Assembly: GCA_026645635.1 (NCBI GenBank)
Contig: JAPKMV010000212.1
Coordinates: forward strand, 1-6,332
Source of the DNA: Caldilineaceae bacterium
GTDB taxonomy: Bacteria; Chloroflexota; Anaerolineae; Caldilineales; Caldilineaceae
Direction: 5' to 3'
DNA length: 6,332 nucleotides
Positions 1 through 5,765 of the stretch are shown here, piece by piece. Positions within the stretch are counted from its first letter, which is position 1; every line of letters starts with the position of its first letter. The position numbers and the translations under genes are program-made. A model generated the notes under the pieces. That model saw only the letters and a program-made list of their open reading frames with translations, was not told where the DNA came from and did no database searches.

Positions 1-543
1 GTCGGTCAGCGCGCGCTGGAGACGCGCGCCCGCGCCCTTGAGCAGGTAGAAGCGGCTGCCGGAGAGCTTAGTCCCCCGCGCCAGGTCGATGATGTCCAGC
101 TTCTCGCCCAGTTCCCAGTGAGGCAGCGGCGTGAAATCTTGCTGCGGCTTGACGCCCCATTCCTTCACGACCACATTTTCGCTGTCGTCCTTGCCCACGG
201 GCACGTCGGGTTCGGGCGGGTTGGGGATGCGCAGCATGGCATCCTGGAAGGCCAGGTCCACGTCGCGCAGCTCAGCGTCCAGCGCCTCGATCTCGCCGCC
301 GATGGCGCTCATCTGCTCCTTGAGTGCGTTCGCCTCCTGCGTCTTCTTCTCGCGGAACAGCTCGCCGACGCGTTTGGAGCCGGCGTTGCGCTCGGCGCGC
401 AGCATCTCCACCCGCGTCAGGATCTGGCGGCGGCGTTCGTCCAGTTCCAGGGCGATGGCCCAGGGCGCGTCCGGGTCGTTGAGCTTTTGCATGGCCTCGG
501 CCAGCGCGGCGCGGTTCTCGCGCATCCAACGAATATCGAGCAT
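1..543 (-). CDS. serS: Seryl-tRNA synthetase, N-terminal part (cut by window edge)
   Basis: Charges tRNA-Ser with serine in the cytoplasm, using ATP. The 181 residues present cover the N-terminal tRNA-binding arm and the linker into the catalytic core. The protein opens MLDIRWMRENRAALAEAMQK, followed by a long charged, heptad-like stretch at about residues 28-100 that matches the antiparallel coiled-coil arm which grips the long variable arm of tRNA-Ser. Residues 142-181 contain HWELGEKLDIIDL and SGSRFYLLKGAGARL, hallmark SerRS sequence just before class II motif 1. Motifs 1-3 lie beyond the left edge. The ATG at 543 is set by a strong Shine-Dalgarno sequence and by the usual SerRS N-terminus. 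A serine-specific T-box leader upstream independently supports the assignment. No frameshift is seen; the truncation is only the window boundary. Confidence 0.97.
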   Translation of the reverse strand, partial: MLDIRWMRENRAALAEAMQKLNDPDAPWAIALELDERRRQILTRVEMLRAERNAGSKRVGELFREKKTQEANALKEQMSAIGGEIEALDAELRDVDLAFQDAMLRIPNPPEPDVPVGKDDSENVVVKEWGVKPQQDFTPLPHWELGEKLDIIDLARGTKLSGSRFYLLKGAGARLQRALTD

Positions 544-546
544 GAT

Positions 547-554
547 CTCCTCCT
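547..554 (-). promoter_or_regulatory. serS ribosome-binding site
   Basis: On the minus strand the sequence reads AGGAGGAG, ending three bases before the ATG at 543. It contains a full AGGAGG core and is the strongest Shine-Dalgarno sequence in the window. It fixes the serS start codon. It lies about a dozen bases downstream, in transcript sense, of the palindrome at 568-633. Confidence 0.9.
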
Positions 555-567
555 TACGATCCAAAAT

Positions 568-633
568 CTCACGCCAAGACGCAAAGACGCCAAGAGTTTT
601 CTTGAACTTTGCGCCTTTGCGTCTTTGCGTGAG
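568..633. repeat. Imperfect palindrome built of CGCAAAGA-type units, in the serS leader
   Basis: The two 27-base arms, 568-594 and 607-633, match as inverted repeats at 24 of 27 positions around a 12-base spacer. Each arm is itself a short tandem series of an approximately 8-base unit (ACGCAAAG with variants such as ACGCCAAG). The element lies between the T-box terminator and the serS Shine-Dalgarno sequence, so it would be transcribed as a long hairpin in the serS mRNA. The same architecture with different unit sequences occurs at 980-1049 and 4033-4131. This points to a dispersed intergenic repeat rather than a serS-specific control element. Whether it is mobile or has a function cannot be judged from one window. 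Confidence 0.85.
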
Positions 634-641
634 CCACAAAC

Positions 642-677
642 AAAAAACGCCCTCCATCCGGTCAGGACGAAGGGCGT
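642..677 (-). terminator. T-box intrinsic terminator of serS leader
   Basis: On the minus strand, bases 677-665 pair with 659-647 in a 13-bp stem (11 Watson-Crick pairs, two G-U) closed by a 5-base loop. The stem runs into six U residues at 647-642, which is a classic intrinsic terminator. Its 5' arm overlaps the antiterminator helices (681-677 with 671-667, and 693-689 with 666-662), so the two folds exclude each other, as expected for a transcriptional T-box. Confidence 0.95.
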
Positions 678-693
678 TCGTGGTGCCACCTGA
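662..693 (-). promoter_or_regulatory. T-box antiterminator fold
   Basis: Helix A1 is UCAGG at 693-689 paired with CCUGA at 666-662. It is followed by the 7-base bulge UGGCACC (688-682). Helix A2 is ACGAA at 681-677 paired with UUCGU at 671-667, with loop CGCCC. All pairs are Watson-Crick. The 3' half uses bases that otherwise form the 5' arm of the terminator, so tRNA-end binding at UGGC would stabilise this fold and allow transcription of serS. Confidence 0.92.
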
Positions 694-856
694 GTTCGCA
701 ACCGTCGCAGCCGACAGTTGCCTCTTGGCCCGGGTAACGGTGGGTTCCGTCCGGCCATTGCCTGCCGGCTGCTCGGGCGCTGCTGACCTGCGGATTCCTC
801 GCTGCCTCGCACCGACCGGCAGTTCTCTGAGAGGGTGATCCGGCAGACCGTGGTCG

Positions 857-876
857 CCGTCAACGCATGTTGACGG
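857..876. promoter_or_regulatory. Perfect 20-bp palindrome over the serS transcription start (candidate operator)
   Basis: Two perfect 8-bp arms, CCGTCAAC and GTTGACGG, flank a GCAT spacer. The dyad centre lies about five bases downstream of the start predicted from the promoter at 878-907. Because the predicted RNA starts inside the left part of the dyad, it looks more like a DNA site for a dimeric regulator than an RNA hairpin. I do not recognise the binding protein. Confidence 0.5.
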
Positions 877-877
877 G

Positions 878-907
878 AGTATAGCACCGGCTATCCAGCA
901 GGGTCAA
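878..907 (-). promoter_or_regulatory. serS promoter, sigma70-type
   Basis: On the minus strand there is a -35 element TTGACC (907-902), an 18-base spacer, and a -10 element TATACT (883-878). Each hexamer differs from consensus at one position. The predicted start is the A at 871. From there the transcript would contain the whole T-box leader. serS therefore does not depend on read-through from topA. Confidence 0.8.
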
Positions 908-933
908 ACTTAAAGTCATGGACGATAGAAAAG

Positions 934-1076
934 AGGAGTTTTGCGAGCGCTGCTCCGCTCGGGGAAGCGCCGGACGAGCATCCGCAGATGGCGCAGATTT
1001 TCGCAGACGGCAGACATCAAATCTGCGTCATCTGCGTCAATCTGCGGATTGTGCTTGCGTCGTTGCGAACACTCCT
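934..1076. repeat. Nested palindromic repeat element between topA and serS
   Basis: The inner palindrome is 980-1049: the left arm from 980 and right arm 1021-1049 match as inverted repeats (first ten bases identical, then near matches with one single-base gap). It is built from CGCAGAT-type units spaced about 8-10 bases apart. Outside it, AGGAGTTTTGCGAGCG at 934-949 is an imperfect inverted copy of 1061-1076, giving an outer boundary of about 143 bp. A short perfect 6-bp stem, 944-949 with 956-961, lies inside the left flank but has no U-tract, so no convincing intrinsic terminator for topA is seen. There is no coding content. The nested ends could mark a small non-autonomous element, but no target-site duplication is evident. 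Confidence 0.7.
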
Positions 1077-1117
1077 GGTTTCTATGGCGTTTGAGTTTAG
1101 ATGGAATTGGTGAGTTG

Positions 1118-3835
1118 CTACTTCGTTGACAGCGCTGCCTTGGTCGTAGATTTGGCGGCGGGCTTCTTGGCCGCCGGTTTAGCGGTCGCTTTCTTCTTGG
1201 CCGCCGGTTTAGCCGTCGCCGTCGCCTTCTTTGTGGCCGCGGGCTTGGCGGCGGTATTCCGCTTGTTGGCTCCCTTCTTGGCCGGCCCCGCAGCCGCCTT
1301 GTCCGCGATCCACGCCAGGGCCTGGTCCAGGCTCACGTCCGCGGGCTTGACGTCCTTCGGCAGCGTCACGTTCACCTTGCCCCAGTTCACGTAGGGGCCA
1401 TAGCGCCCGTCGAGCACCTGCACTGCGCCGCCGTCAGGGTGTTCGCCCAGTTGGACGAGCACGCTCTTGGCCGTGGCACTGCTGCGTGTGCGCCCGCCTT
1501 TCTTATCAGCCAGCAATTCCAGCGCGCGGCCCAGGTCGATCTCCAGCACATCGTCACCGGCCTTGAGGTTGGCAAAGACGCCGTCGTGCACCACGAAGGG
1601 GCCAAAACGCCCGACGCCCGCCTGCACCGGTTTGCCGCTCTCCGGGTGTTCGCCCAGCGTGCGGGGCAGCGCCAGCAGCGCCAACGCCGTGGCCAGATCG
1701 ACCCCGTCCGGCGCCATGTGCTTGAGCAGGCTCACCCGCTTCGGCTTGGCCTTGCTGGCCGGGTCGTCCTCGCCCAACTGCACGTAAGGCCCGAAGGGGC
1801 CTTTTTTAAGCAGCACCGGCAGTTCGCTGGCCGGGTCGGCGCCCAGCGTGCGCGGGCCGTCCAGCTTGTGGTGCAGAATCTCTTCCACCAGCGCGTCGGT
1901 CAAGTCCGCAGGTGGCAGGTCGGGCGGCAAGCTGGCAGTGAGCCGCTCGCCGTTCTCCTCCTTCGCCACGAAGGGGCCAAACTGGCCGATGCGCACCTCG
2001 GCGTGGAGGTCGCTCAGTTCGACCGTGCTGGCCGTGCGCGGGTCGATCTGCGCGTCACGCGTGCGCACCTGCGCCTCCAGGCCCTGCGCGCCCAGGAAGA
2101 AGCGGCGCAGGTATTCCAGGTAGTCGGCGTCGCCGTTGGCAATGTCGTCGAGTTGCTGTTCCATCGTCGCCGTGAACTTCAAGTCCACCAACTCGTCGAA
2201 GTGCTCCTCCAACAATTCGGTGACGGCGAAGGCGGTGAAGGTGGGCGCCAGTTCCTTGCGCTGCTTGAAACAGTAGCCCCGCTCCTGGATCGTATCGATG
2301 ATGGTGGCGTAGGTGCTGGGGCGGCCAATGCCCTCGGCCTCCAGCGCCTTGACCAGGGTGGCCTCGGTGTAGCGGGCCGGCGGCTTGGTCTCATGGCCCA
2401 CTGCCTCCAGGTCGCGGCAGTCCACCTGTTCGCCCACAGTCAGCGGCGGCAGCGGCGCGTCCTGGCTCTCGATGGCCGCGTCGGGGTCGTCAGAGCCTTC
2501 TACGTAGGCGCGGAAAAAGCCGGCAAAGAGGACGGTGCGCCCGCTGGCGCGGAAAAGCGCGTCATCCACGGCAATGGTCGCCGTGACCAGGCGCAGGCGC
2601 GCGTTGGCCATCTGGCTGGCCACGGTGCGCTTCCAGATCAGCTCGTAGAGTGATCGCTCGCGGCCTTGGATCGGCAACTCATCGGCGGTGCGCATGCGGT
2701 CGCCGGCGGGGCGGATCGCCTCGTGGGCCTCCTGCGCGTTGGCCGTCTTGGTCTGATAGCGCCGCGGCGACGGGCTGAGATACTCGGCGCCGTAGAGTTC
2801 ACGGATGCGCTGGCGCGCGGCGTTGATCGCCTGGTCGCTGAGGTTGACCGAGTCCGTGCGCATGTAGGTGATGTAGCCGTTCTCGTAGAGGTTCTGCGCC
2901 ACGCGCATCGTCTCTTTGGCGCTGAGACCCAACTTGCGGTTGGCTTCCTGCTGCAAGGTGGAGGTGGTGAAGGGCGCATATGGCGCGCGGGTGGACTCCT
3001 TCTCGTCCAACTCGCTCACGGCCCAGCGGCCGGCCAGCAGCCGCGTGCGCAGCGTCTCCGCCTCTTGCTGATTGAGCAGCAGCACGTCCTTGCCTGCCGC
3101 AATGCGCCCGGTATGCTCGTCGAAGTCGCGCCCGCTGGCAACGCGCTTACCGCCTACGCTGACCAGCGTTGCCTCGAAGCGGTGGTTGGGCTGGTCGGGA
3201 CGCTTGTTGAGCAGCGCCTTCAGGTCCCAATACTGGCCGGTGACGAAGGCGCGGCGCTCCCGCTCGCGCAGCACCAGCAGCCGCACGGCGACGCTCTGCA
3301 CGCGGCCCGCGGAGAGCTTGGGCGCGATCTTGCGCCAGAGCAGCGGTGACACGGTGTAGCCCACCAGCCGGTCGAGGATGCGCCGCGTCTCCTGGGCGCG
3401 CACCAGGTCCATGTCGATGTCGCGGGTGTTCTGCAGCGCGGCGGCGATAGCCTCGCGGGTGATCTCGTGGAAGACCATGCGCCGCACCGGCTGCTTGGGC
3501 TTGAGCGTCTCGCGCAGATGCCAGCCGATGCTTTCGCCCTCGCGGTCTTCGTCGGTGGCCAGGATCACCTCGTCAGCTTTTTTGATCGCCTCTTTGAGTT
3601 CGGCAACGACTTTTTTCTTTTTGTCGGGAATGACGTAGAGCGGGTCGAAGTCGTCTTCGACGTTGACGCCGAGGCGCGCCCAGCTTTCGCCCTTCTGTTT
3701 GGCCGGGATTTCCGCCGCCGAGGCCGGCAGGTCGCGAATGTGGCCCATGCTGGCCTTGACGACATATTCTTTCGGCAGATAACCGCCGATGGTTTTGGCT
3801 TTGGTCGGGGATTCGACAATCACTAATTTGGGCAC
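1118..3835 (-). CDS. topA: DNA topoisomerase I (type IA)
   Basis: Relaxes negative supercoils by cutting and resealing one DNA strand through a phosphotyrosine link. The product is 905 residues from the GTG at 3835. The TOPRIM domain starts at once ([16 protein letters not shown], metal-site Glu8) and has Asp95, Asp97 and Glu99 in [20 protein letters not shown] (175-185) follows. The catalytic tyrosine is Tyr324 in [23 protein letters not shown] spans 501-513. After about residue 600 come four C-terminal repeats with G-[QPR]-[FY]-GP-[FY]-V signatures (617-623, 679-685, 742-748, 810-816). No Cys4 zinc fingers are present. Residues from about 850 to 905 form a Lys/Ala/Pro/Thr-rich basic tail, as in some actinobacterial TopA proteins. 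I chose GTG because GGAG lies six bases upstream and it gives the normal family N-terminus; an in-frame ATG at 3847 and TTG at 3871 would add 4 or 12 residues. Confidence 0.97.
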   Translation of the reverse strand: MPKLVIVESPTKAKTIGGYLPKEYVVKASMGHIRDLPASAAEIPAKQKGESWARLGVNVEDDFDPLYVIPDKKKKVVAELKEAIKKADEVILATDEDREGESIGWHLRETLKPKQPVRRMVFHEITREAIAAALQNTRDIDMDLVRAQETRRILDRLVGYTVSPLLWRKIAPKLSAGRVQSVAVRLLVLRERERRAFVTGQYWDLKALLNKRPDQPNHRFEATLVSVGGKRVASGRDFDEHTGRIAAGKDVLLLNQQEAETLRTRLLAGRWAVSELDEKESTRAPYAPFTTSTLQQEANRKLGLSAKETMRVAQNLYENGYITYMRTDSVNLSDQAINAARQRIRELYGAEYLSPSPRRYQTKTANAQEAHEAIRPAGDRMRTADELPIQGRERSLYELIWKRTVASQMANARLRLVTATIAVDDALFRASGRTVLFAGFFRAYVEGSDDPDAAIESQDAPLPPLTVGEQVDCRDLEAVGHETKPPARYTEATLVKALEAEGIGRPSTYATIIDTIQERGYCFKQRKELAPTFTAFAVTELLEEHFDELVDLKFTATMEQQLDDIANGDADYLEYLRRFFLGAQGLEAQVRTRDAQIDPRTASTVELSDLHAEVRIGQFGPFVAKEENGERLTASLPPDLPPADLTDALVEEILHHKLDGPRTLGADPASELPVLLKKGPFGPYVQLGEDDPASKAKPKRVSLLKHMAPDGVDLATALALLALPRTLGEHPESGKPVQAGVGRFGPFVVHDGVFANLKAGDDVLEIDLGRALELLADKKGGRTRSSATAKSVLVQLGEHPDGGAVQVLDGRYGPYVNWGKVNVTLPKDVKPADVSLDQALAWIADKAAAGPAKKGANKRNTAAKPAATKKATATAKPAAKKKATAKPAAKKPAAKSTTKAALSTK
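1164..1213 (-). repeat. 30-bp-period direct repeat encoding the TopA basic tail
   Basis: Twenty bases at 1164-1183 recur exactly at 1194-1213, a period of 30 bp or ten codons. They encode repeated AKPAAKK segments in the C-terminal tail of TopA. A more diverged copy continues towards 1250. Such in-frame repeats can expand or contract between strains without breaking the frame. Confidence 0.85.
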
Positions 3836-3841
3836 TGTACT

Positions 3842-3845
3842 CTCC
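3842..3845 (-). promoter_or_regulatory. Ribosome-binding site that favours the GTG start of topA
   Basis: On the minus strand GGAG (3845-3842) precedes GTG at 3835-3833 by six bases, an ideal spacing. The upstream ATG at 3847 overlaps this motif and has no purine-rich sequence before it. Confidence 0.65.
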
Positions 3846-3860
3846 ATCGAGCCTGGTGAT

Positions 3861-3879
3861 GCCTGCGCCAACCGCAGGC
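3861..3879 (-). other. Short hairpin in the topA 5' leader
   Basis: GCCTGCG and CGCAGGC form a perfect 7-bp stem with a 5-base loop. It sits a few bases after the predicted topA start and about 15 bases before the GGAG motif. It could stabilise the mRNA 5' end or be an operator dyad; it has no U-tract. Confidence 0.5.
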
Positions 3880-3890
3880 AAAGCGCGCGA

Positions 3891-3920
3891 AGTGTAATTT
3901 ACCAAGGTGGCTCTGTGCAA
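3891..3920 (-). promoter_or_regulatory. Candidate topA promoter
   Basis: On the minus strand TTGCAC (3920-3915) and TACACT (3896-3891) are separated by 18 bases. Each hexamer keeps at least four consensus bases. The implied start is near 3884, giving a leader of about 49 bases before the GTG. The spacing matches the serS promoter. Confidence 0.6.
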
Positions 3921-4032
3921 ACTGATGGGGCTACTCTGGCATTTCAAAACGCGCAACCATTTGCTTGGATTGTTCACCTGCGGCGAAATCTCTCCACCAG
4001 CAAGGCGCGATGAACGTAAAGCCACCCATTTC

Positions 4033-4131
4033 AACGCAAAGACGCAGAGATGCAGAGAAACGCGGAGGATGCACCTGTGGAACTCCTCTGTTTCTCCTGT
4101 GCGAGCCTCTGCGTCTCAGCGACTCTGCGTC
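4033..4131. repeat. Imperfect palindromic repeat of CGCAGAG-type units between the GH32 gene and topA
   Basis: The left part, 4033-4069, carries ACGCAAAG, ACGCAGAG and ATGCAGAG units, and the right part, about 4084-4131, carries inverted CTCTGCGT-type units. The arms match imperfectly with small gaps. The architecture equals that at 568-633 and 980-1049, but the unit sequence differs. It lies downstream of the GH32 stop and upstream of the topA promoter and contains no credible gene. The rest of this gap (3921-4032 and 4132-4168) shows no further feature that I can name. Confidence 0.75.
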
Positions 4132-4168
4132 AAAAGGAGCTTTTCAAACAGCCTCTGAACACGGCGCG

Positions 4169-5635
4169 CTACCAAATCGAACGCAGCGTCCAGATGTCGA
4201 GGGCGAGGAGTCGCGCCGCGTTTCCGTGGCTGAACAGCGCCACGCCCAGGCTATCGGCCCGCGTCGGGTAGATGCGGCTTGTCATCAGCGTGCACCCCTC
4301 GTCGGCAAAGACCTCGATGACAGAGCGATCCAGGAAGATGTGCAGAGTGACCGGCTCCCCCGGCGCAGCAAGCAACGGCGCCGTACATCCGTCACGGTGA
4401 TCGGCGGGATCCTGGCTGGCGTGTTCCCGTTCGATCACAAGCTGATCGCCGCGCACGCAGATGCGGGTGTATTCCTGGCCGTCGGGCGAACAGCGCAGCT
4501 TCAGCCCATAGTCACCCGTGCTCTCCGGCGCAAAGGTGGCGACGATCTCCAGGCAGTCGCCGCTGACATCGGGCAGCAGGGCGTCGTGATCCGGGGCAAG
4601 ATCGCTGGCCGGGAGGCGCCAGTGGCGGTCGCGCAGGTGCTGCAAGGCGGGGTCGGGCTGCAATGCCAACGCGCCGTCTGGCCGCAGCGTGACGAGCAGC
4701 GGCAGCGACATGACGCCGCTCCAGCCTGCGGCGACACACTGCGCAGCGCTGCGTCCCTCGCGCAGCCAGCCGAAGAGCAGGTGACGCCCGTCGGCCAGGC
4801 GCGTCACTTGCGGCGCGTAGAGCGCTTCACCGGCGGGGCCGTGGGCCAGGATGCGGGGCGGGTCGGCGTCAAAGACACCTGCTTGCAGGCGTCCAGTGTG
4901 ATAGAAGGCATAGAGCAGGTCGTTGGGGCGTCCTTGCGTCGAGATGATCAGCGCCTGCTGGTCGCCAAAATCGAGCAGGTTGGGACATTCCCAGATCGTG
5001 CCGGTCCAGACCGGCGCATGCACCCGCGCATCGCCGTTCAGCAGCACGCCCAGGTGCTCCCATTGCACCAGGTCTGGCGAACGATAGTGCAGCACGCAGC
5101 CGCCCGCATTGGCGATGTGGCTGGCGATGATCAGATGCCAGCCGTCGCCCGCCCGCCAGACAAAGGGGTCGCGGAAGTCGCCTGTGCAGGCGGCGCGCAG
5201 CCACGACGGCGGCCCGTCGATCACCGGGTTTTCCGCGGGCTTGGTCCACGTGACCAGATCGGGGCTGCCGACAGCGGAACAGACAACCTGCGGCATGACG
5301 CCGGTGTAGAGGAGAGAGGGGACGCCGTCATGGTCGACGGCGCAGCCCGACCAGCAGCCCGCCGCATCTGGGCCGTCCGGCGTGGGCGCCAACGCGATCG
5401 GCAAGTCCTGCCAGTGCACCCGGTCATGGCTGACGGCGTGGCCCCAGTGGATTGTTCCGTGAAAGGCGCCATGCGGGTTGTATTGGTAGAAGAGATGCAC
5501 CTGCCCCTGCCACTCGATCAGCCCGTTGGGGTCGTTCATCCAGTTGGCGGGCGGCAGGAAGTGATACTGTGGCCGGTGCGGATCGCCGGCAAGTGCGGCG
5601 CGGGTTGGAAAGTCAGGTAGTGCAGTCGTATTCAT
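4169..5635 (-). CDS. GH32 beta-fructofuranosidase / sucrose-6-phosphate hydrolase, cytoplasmic
   Basis: Hydrolyses beta-fructofuranosyl bonds (sucrose, sucrose-6-phosphate or small fructans) with retention of configuration. From the ATG at 5635 it is 488 residues, normal for the family. The N-terminal five-bladed propeller carries the three GH32 signatures: WMNDPNG (32-38, nucleophile Asp35), RDP (155-157, stabiliser Asp156) and ECPNL (216-220, acid/base Glu216). GWSGVMSLP (304-312) resembles the usual GWAGxxSLPR. The C-terminal beta-sandwich has LHIFLDRSVIEVFADEG (431-447), typical of sucrases. No signal peptide or membrane segment is seen, so it should act on imported sugar. No transporter, kinase or regulator lies nearby, so substrate preference cannot be set. 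An in-frame TTG at 5641 would add only two residues. No Shine-Dalgarno sequence precedes the ATG. Confidence 0.95.
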   Translation of the reverse strand: MNTTALPDFPTRAALAGDPHRPQYHFLPPANWMNDPNGLIEWQGQVHLFYQYNPHGAFHGTIHWGHAVSHDRVHWQDLPIALAPTPDGPDAAGCWSGCAVDHDGVPSLLYTGVMPQVVCSAVGSPDLVTWTKPAENPVIDGPPSWLRAACTGDFRDPFVWRAGDGWHLIIASHIANAGGCVLHYRSPDLVQWEHLGVLLNGDARVHAPVWTGTIWECPNLLDFGDQQALIISTQGRPNDLLYAFYHTGRLQAGVFDADPPRILAHGPAGEALYAPQVTRLADGRHLLFGWLREGRSAAQCVAAGWSGVMSLPLLVTLRPDGALALQPDPALQHLRDRHWRLPASDLAPDHDALLPDVSGDCLEIVATFAPESTGDYGLKLRCSPDGQEYTRICVRGDQLVIEREHASQDPADHRDGCTAPLLAAPGEPVTLHIFLDRSVIEVFADEGCTLMTSRIYPTRADSLGVALFSHGNAARLLALDIWTLRSIW

Positions 5636-5642
5636 AGACAAG

Positions 5643-5684
5643 ATTTTACACTTTCTTTATCACTTCCATGCACTTTGGTTACAA
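5643..5684 (-). promoter_or_regulatory. Candidate promoter(s) of the GH32 gene, giving a very short or absent leader
   Basis: Two readings are possible on the minus strand. TTGTAA (5684-5679), a 17-base spacer and GATAAA (5661-5656) would start RNA near 5649, leaving about 14 untranslated bases. Alternatively TAAAAT (5648-5643), one mismatch from consensus but without a good -35, would start RNA at about the ATG itself. Neither leader would contain a Shine-Dalgarno sequence. Confidence 0.4.
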
Positions 5685-5703
5685 CGCTGCGGCATTCTAT
5701 TAG
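5675..5703 (+). promoter_or_regulatory. Candidate promoter of the exported-protein gene
   Basis: TTGGTT (5675-5680), a 17-base spacer and TATTAG (5698-5703) form a modest sigma70-like promoter. Its -35 overlaps the candidate -35 of the divergent GH32 promoter (5679-5684), so the two may compete or share a regulator. Confidence 0.4.
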
Positions 5704-5705
5704 AC

Positions 5706-5723
5706 GAACCGGCAATCCGGTTC
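5706..5723 (+). other. Perfect inverted repeat in the leader of the exported-protein gene
   Basis: GAACCGG and CCGGTTC form a perfect 7-bp stem around CAAT, immediately downstream of the candidate -10. It may be an operator or a 5' mRNA hairpin. No U-tract follows, so it is not a terminator. Confidence 0.55.
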
Positions 5724-5752
5724 ATCGATTATCAGCAGAACCTTGTAGAAAA

Positions 5753-5757
5753 GGGAG
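5753..5757 (+). promoter_or_regulatory. Ribosome-binding site of the exported-protein gene
   Basis: GGGAG lies eight bases before the ATG at 5766. An earlier ATG at 5761 is followed at once by TGA and overlaps the real start as ATGTGATG. It is only three bases from GGGAG, so it is a poor start. Confidence 0.8.
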
Positions 5758-5765
5758 AAAATGTG

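Larger units (their letters stand above)
642..871 (-). promoter_or_regulatory. Serine-specific T-box riboswitch (serS leader)
   Basis: This leader RNA senses uncharged tRNA-Ser and controls read-through into serS. In the transcript sense I see the following. A helix pairs 849-838 with 795-785 (one bulged C at 843). Below it an internal loop exposes AGC at 784-782, a serine codon that serves as specifier, and the loop is closed by GGCG (858-855) with CGCC (779-776). The distal part carries CAGAGAAC at about 830-822 and a CUGCC/GGCAG hairpin (822-818 with 806-802) with the loop GGUCGGUGCGA, like the conserved distal Stem I. Stem III is a 9-bp helix, 720-712 with 707-699. The T-box itself contains UGGCACC at 688-682, matching the UGGNACC bulge. 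UGGC can pair with GCCA-3', and bacterial tRNA-Ser has G73. A U-tract terminator follows. The start near 871 is inferred from the promoter. Confidence 0.95.

Noticed and set aside
792..794. UCC, another serine codon, as the T-box specifier
   Set aside because: It is paired inside the helix formed by 849-838 and 795-785, whereas AGC at 784-782 sits in the internal loop and is followed by sequence typical of the region below the specifier. Both would still mean serine.
118..887. Plus- and minus-strand open frames over the serS start and leader
   Set aside because: They overlap SerRS coding sequence and the T-box on other frames or strand; the RNA structure explains the leader better than a protein does.
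944..961. Intrinsic terminator of topA
   Set aside because: A perfect 6-bp stem exists but the minus-strand sequence after it begins CAAAAC, with no U-run; I cannot call a terminator for topA or for the GH32 gene.
568..1049. CRISPR array suggested by repeated CGCAAAG/CGCAGAT units
   Set aside because: The units are about 8 bases, arranged as inverted arms with no 30-40-base unique spacers, and no cas gene is present.
1439..2653. Long plus-strand open frame of 404 codons
   Set aside because: It is fully antisense to topA, with low-complexity Ala/Arg/Gln composition and no RBS; a shadow frame.
4134..4146. AAAAGGAGCTTTT as a terminator after the GH32 gene
   Set aside because: The stem is only five A/U-rich pairs with a 3-base loop, too weak to support a call.
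3965..5620. Long plus-strand open frame of 551 codons
   Set aside because: It runs antisense through almost the whole GH32 gene, which has all catalytic motifs, and has no recognisable domain or RBS; it is a GC-rich shadow frame.
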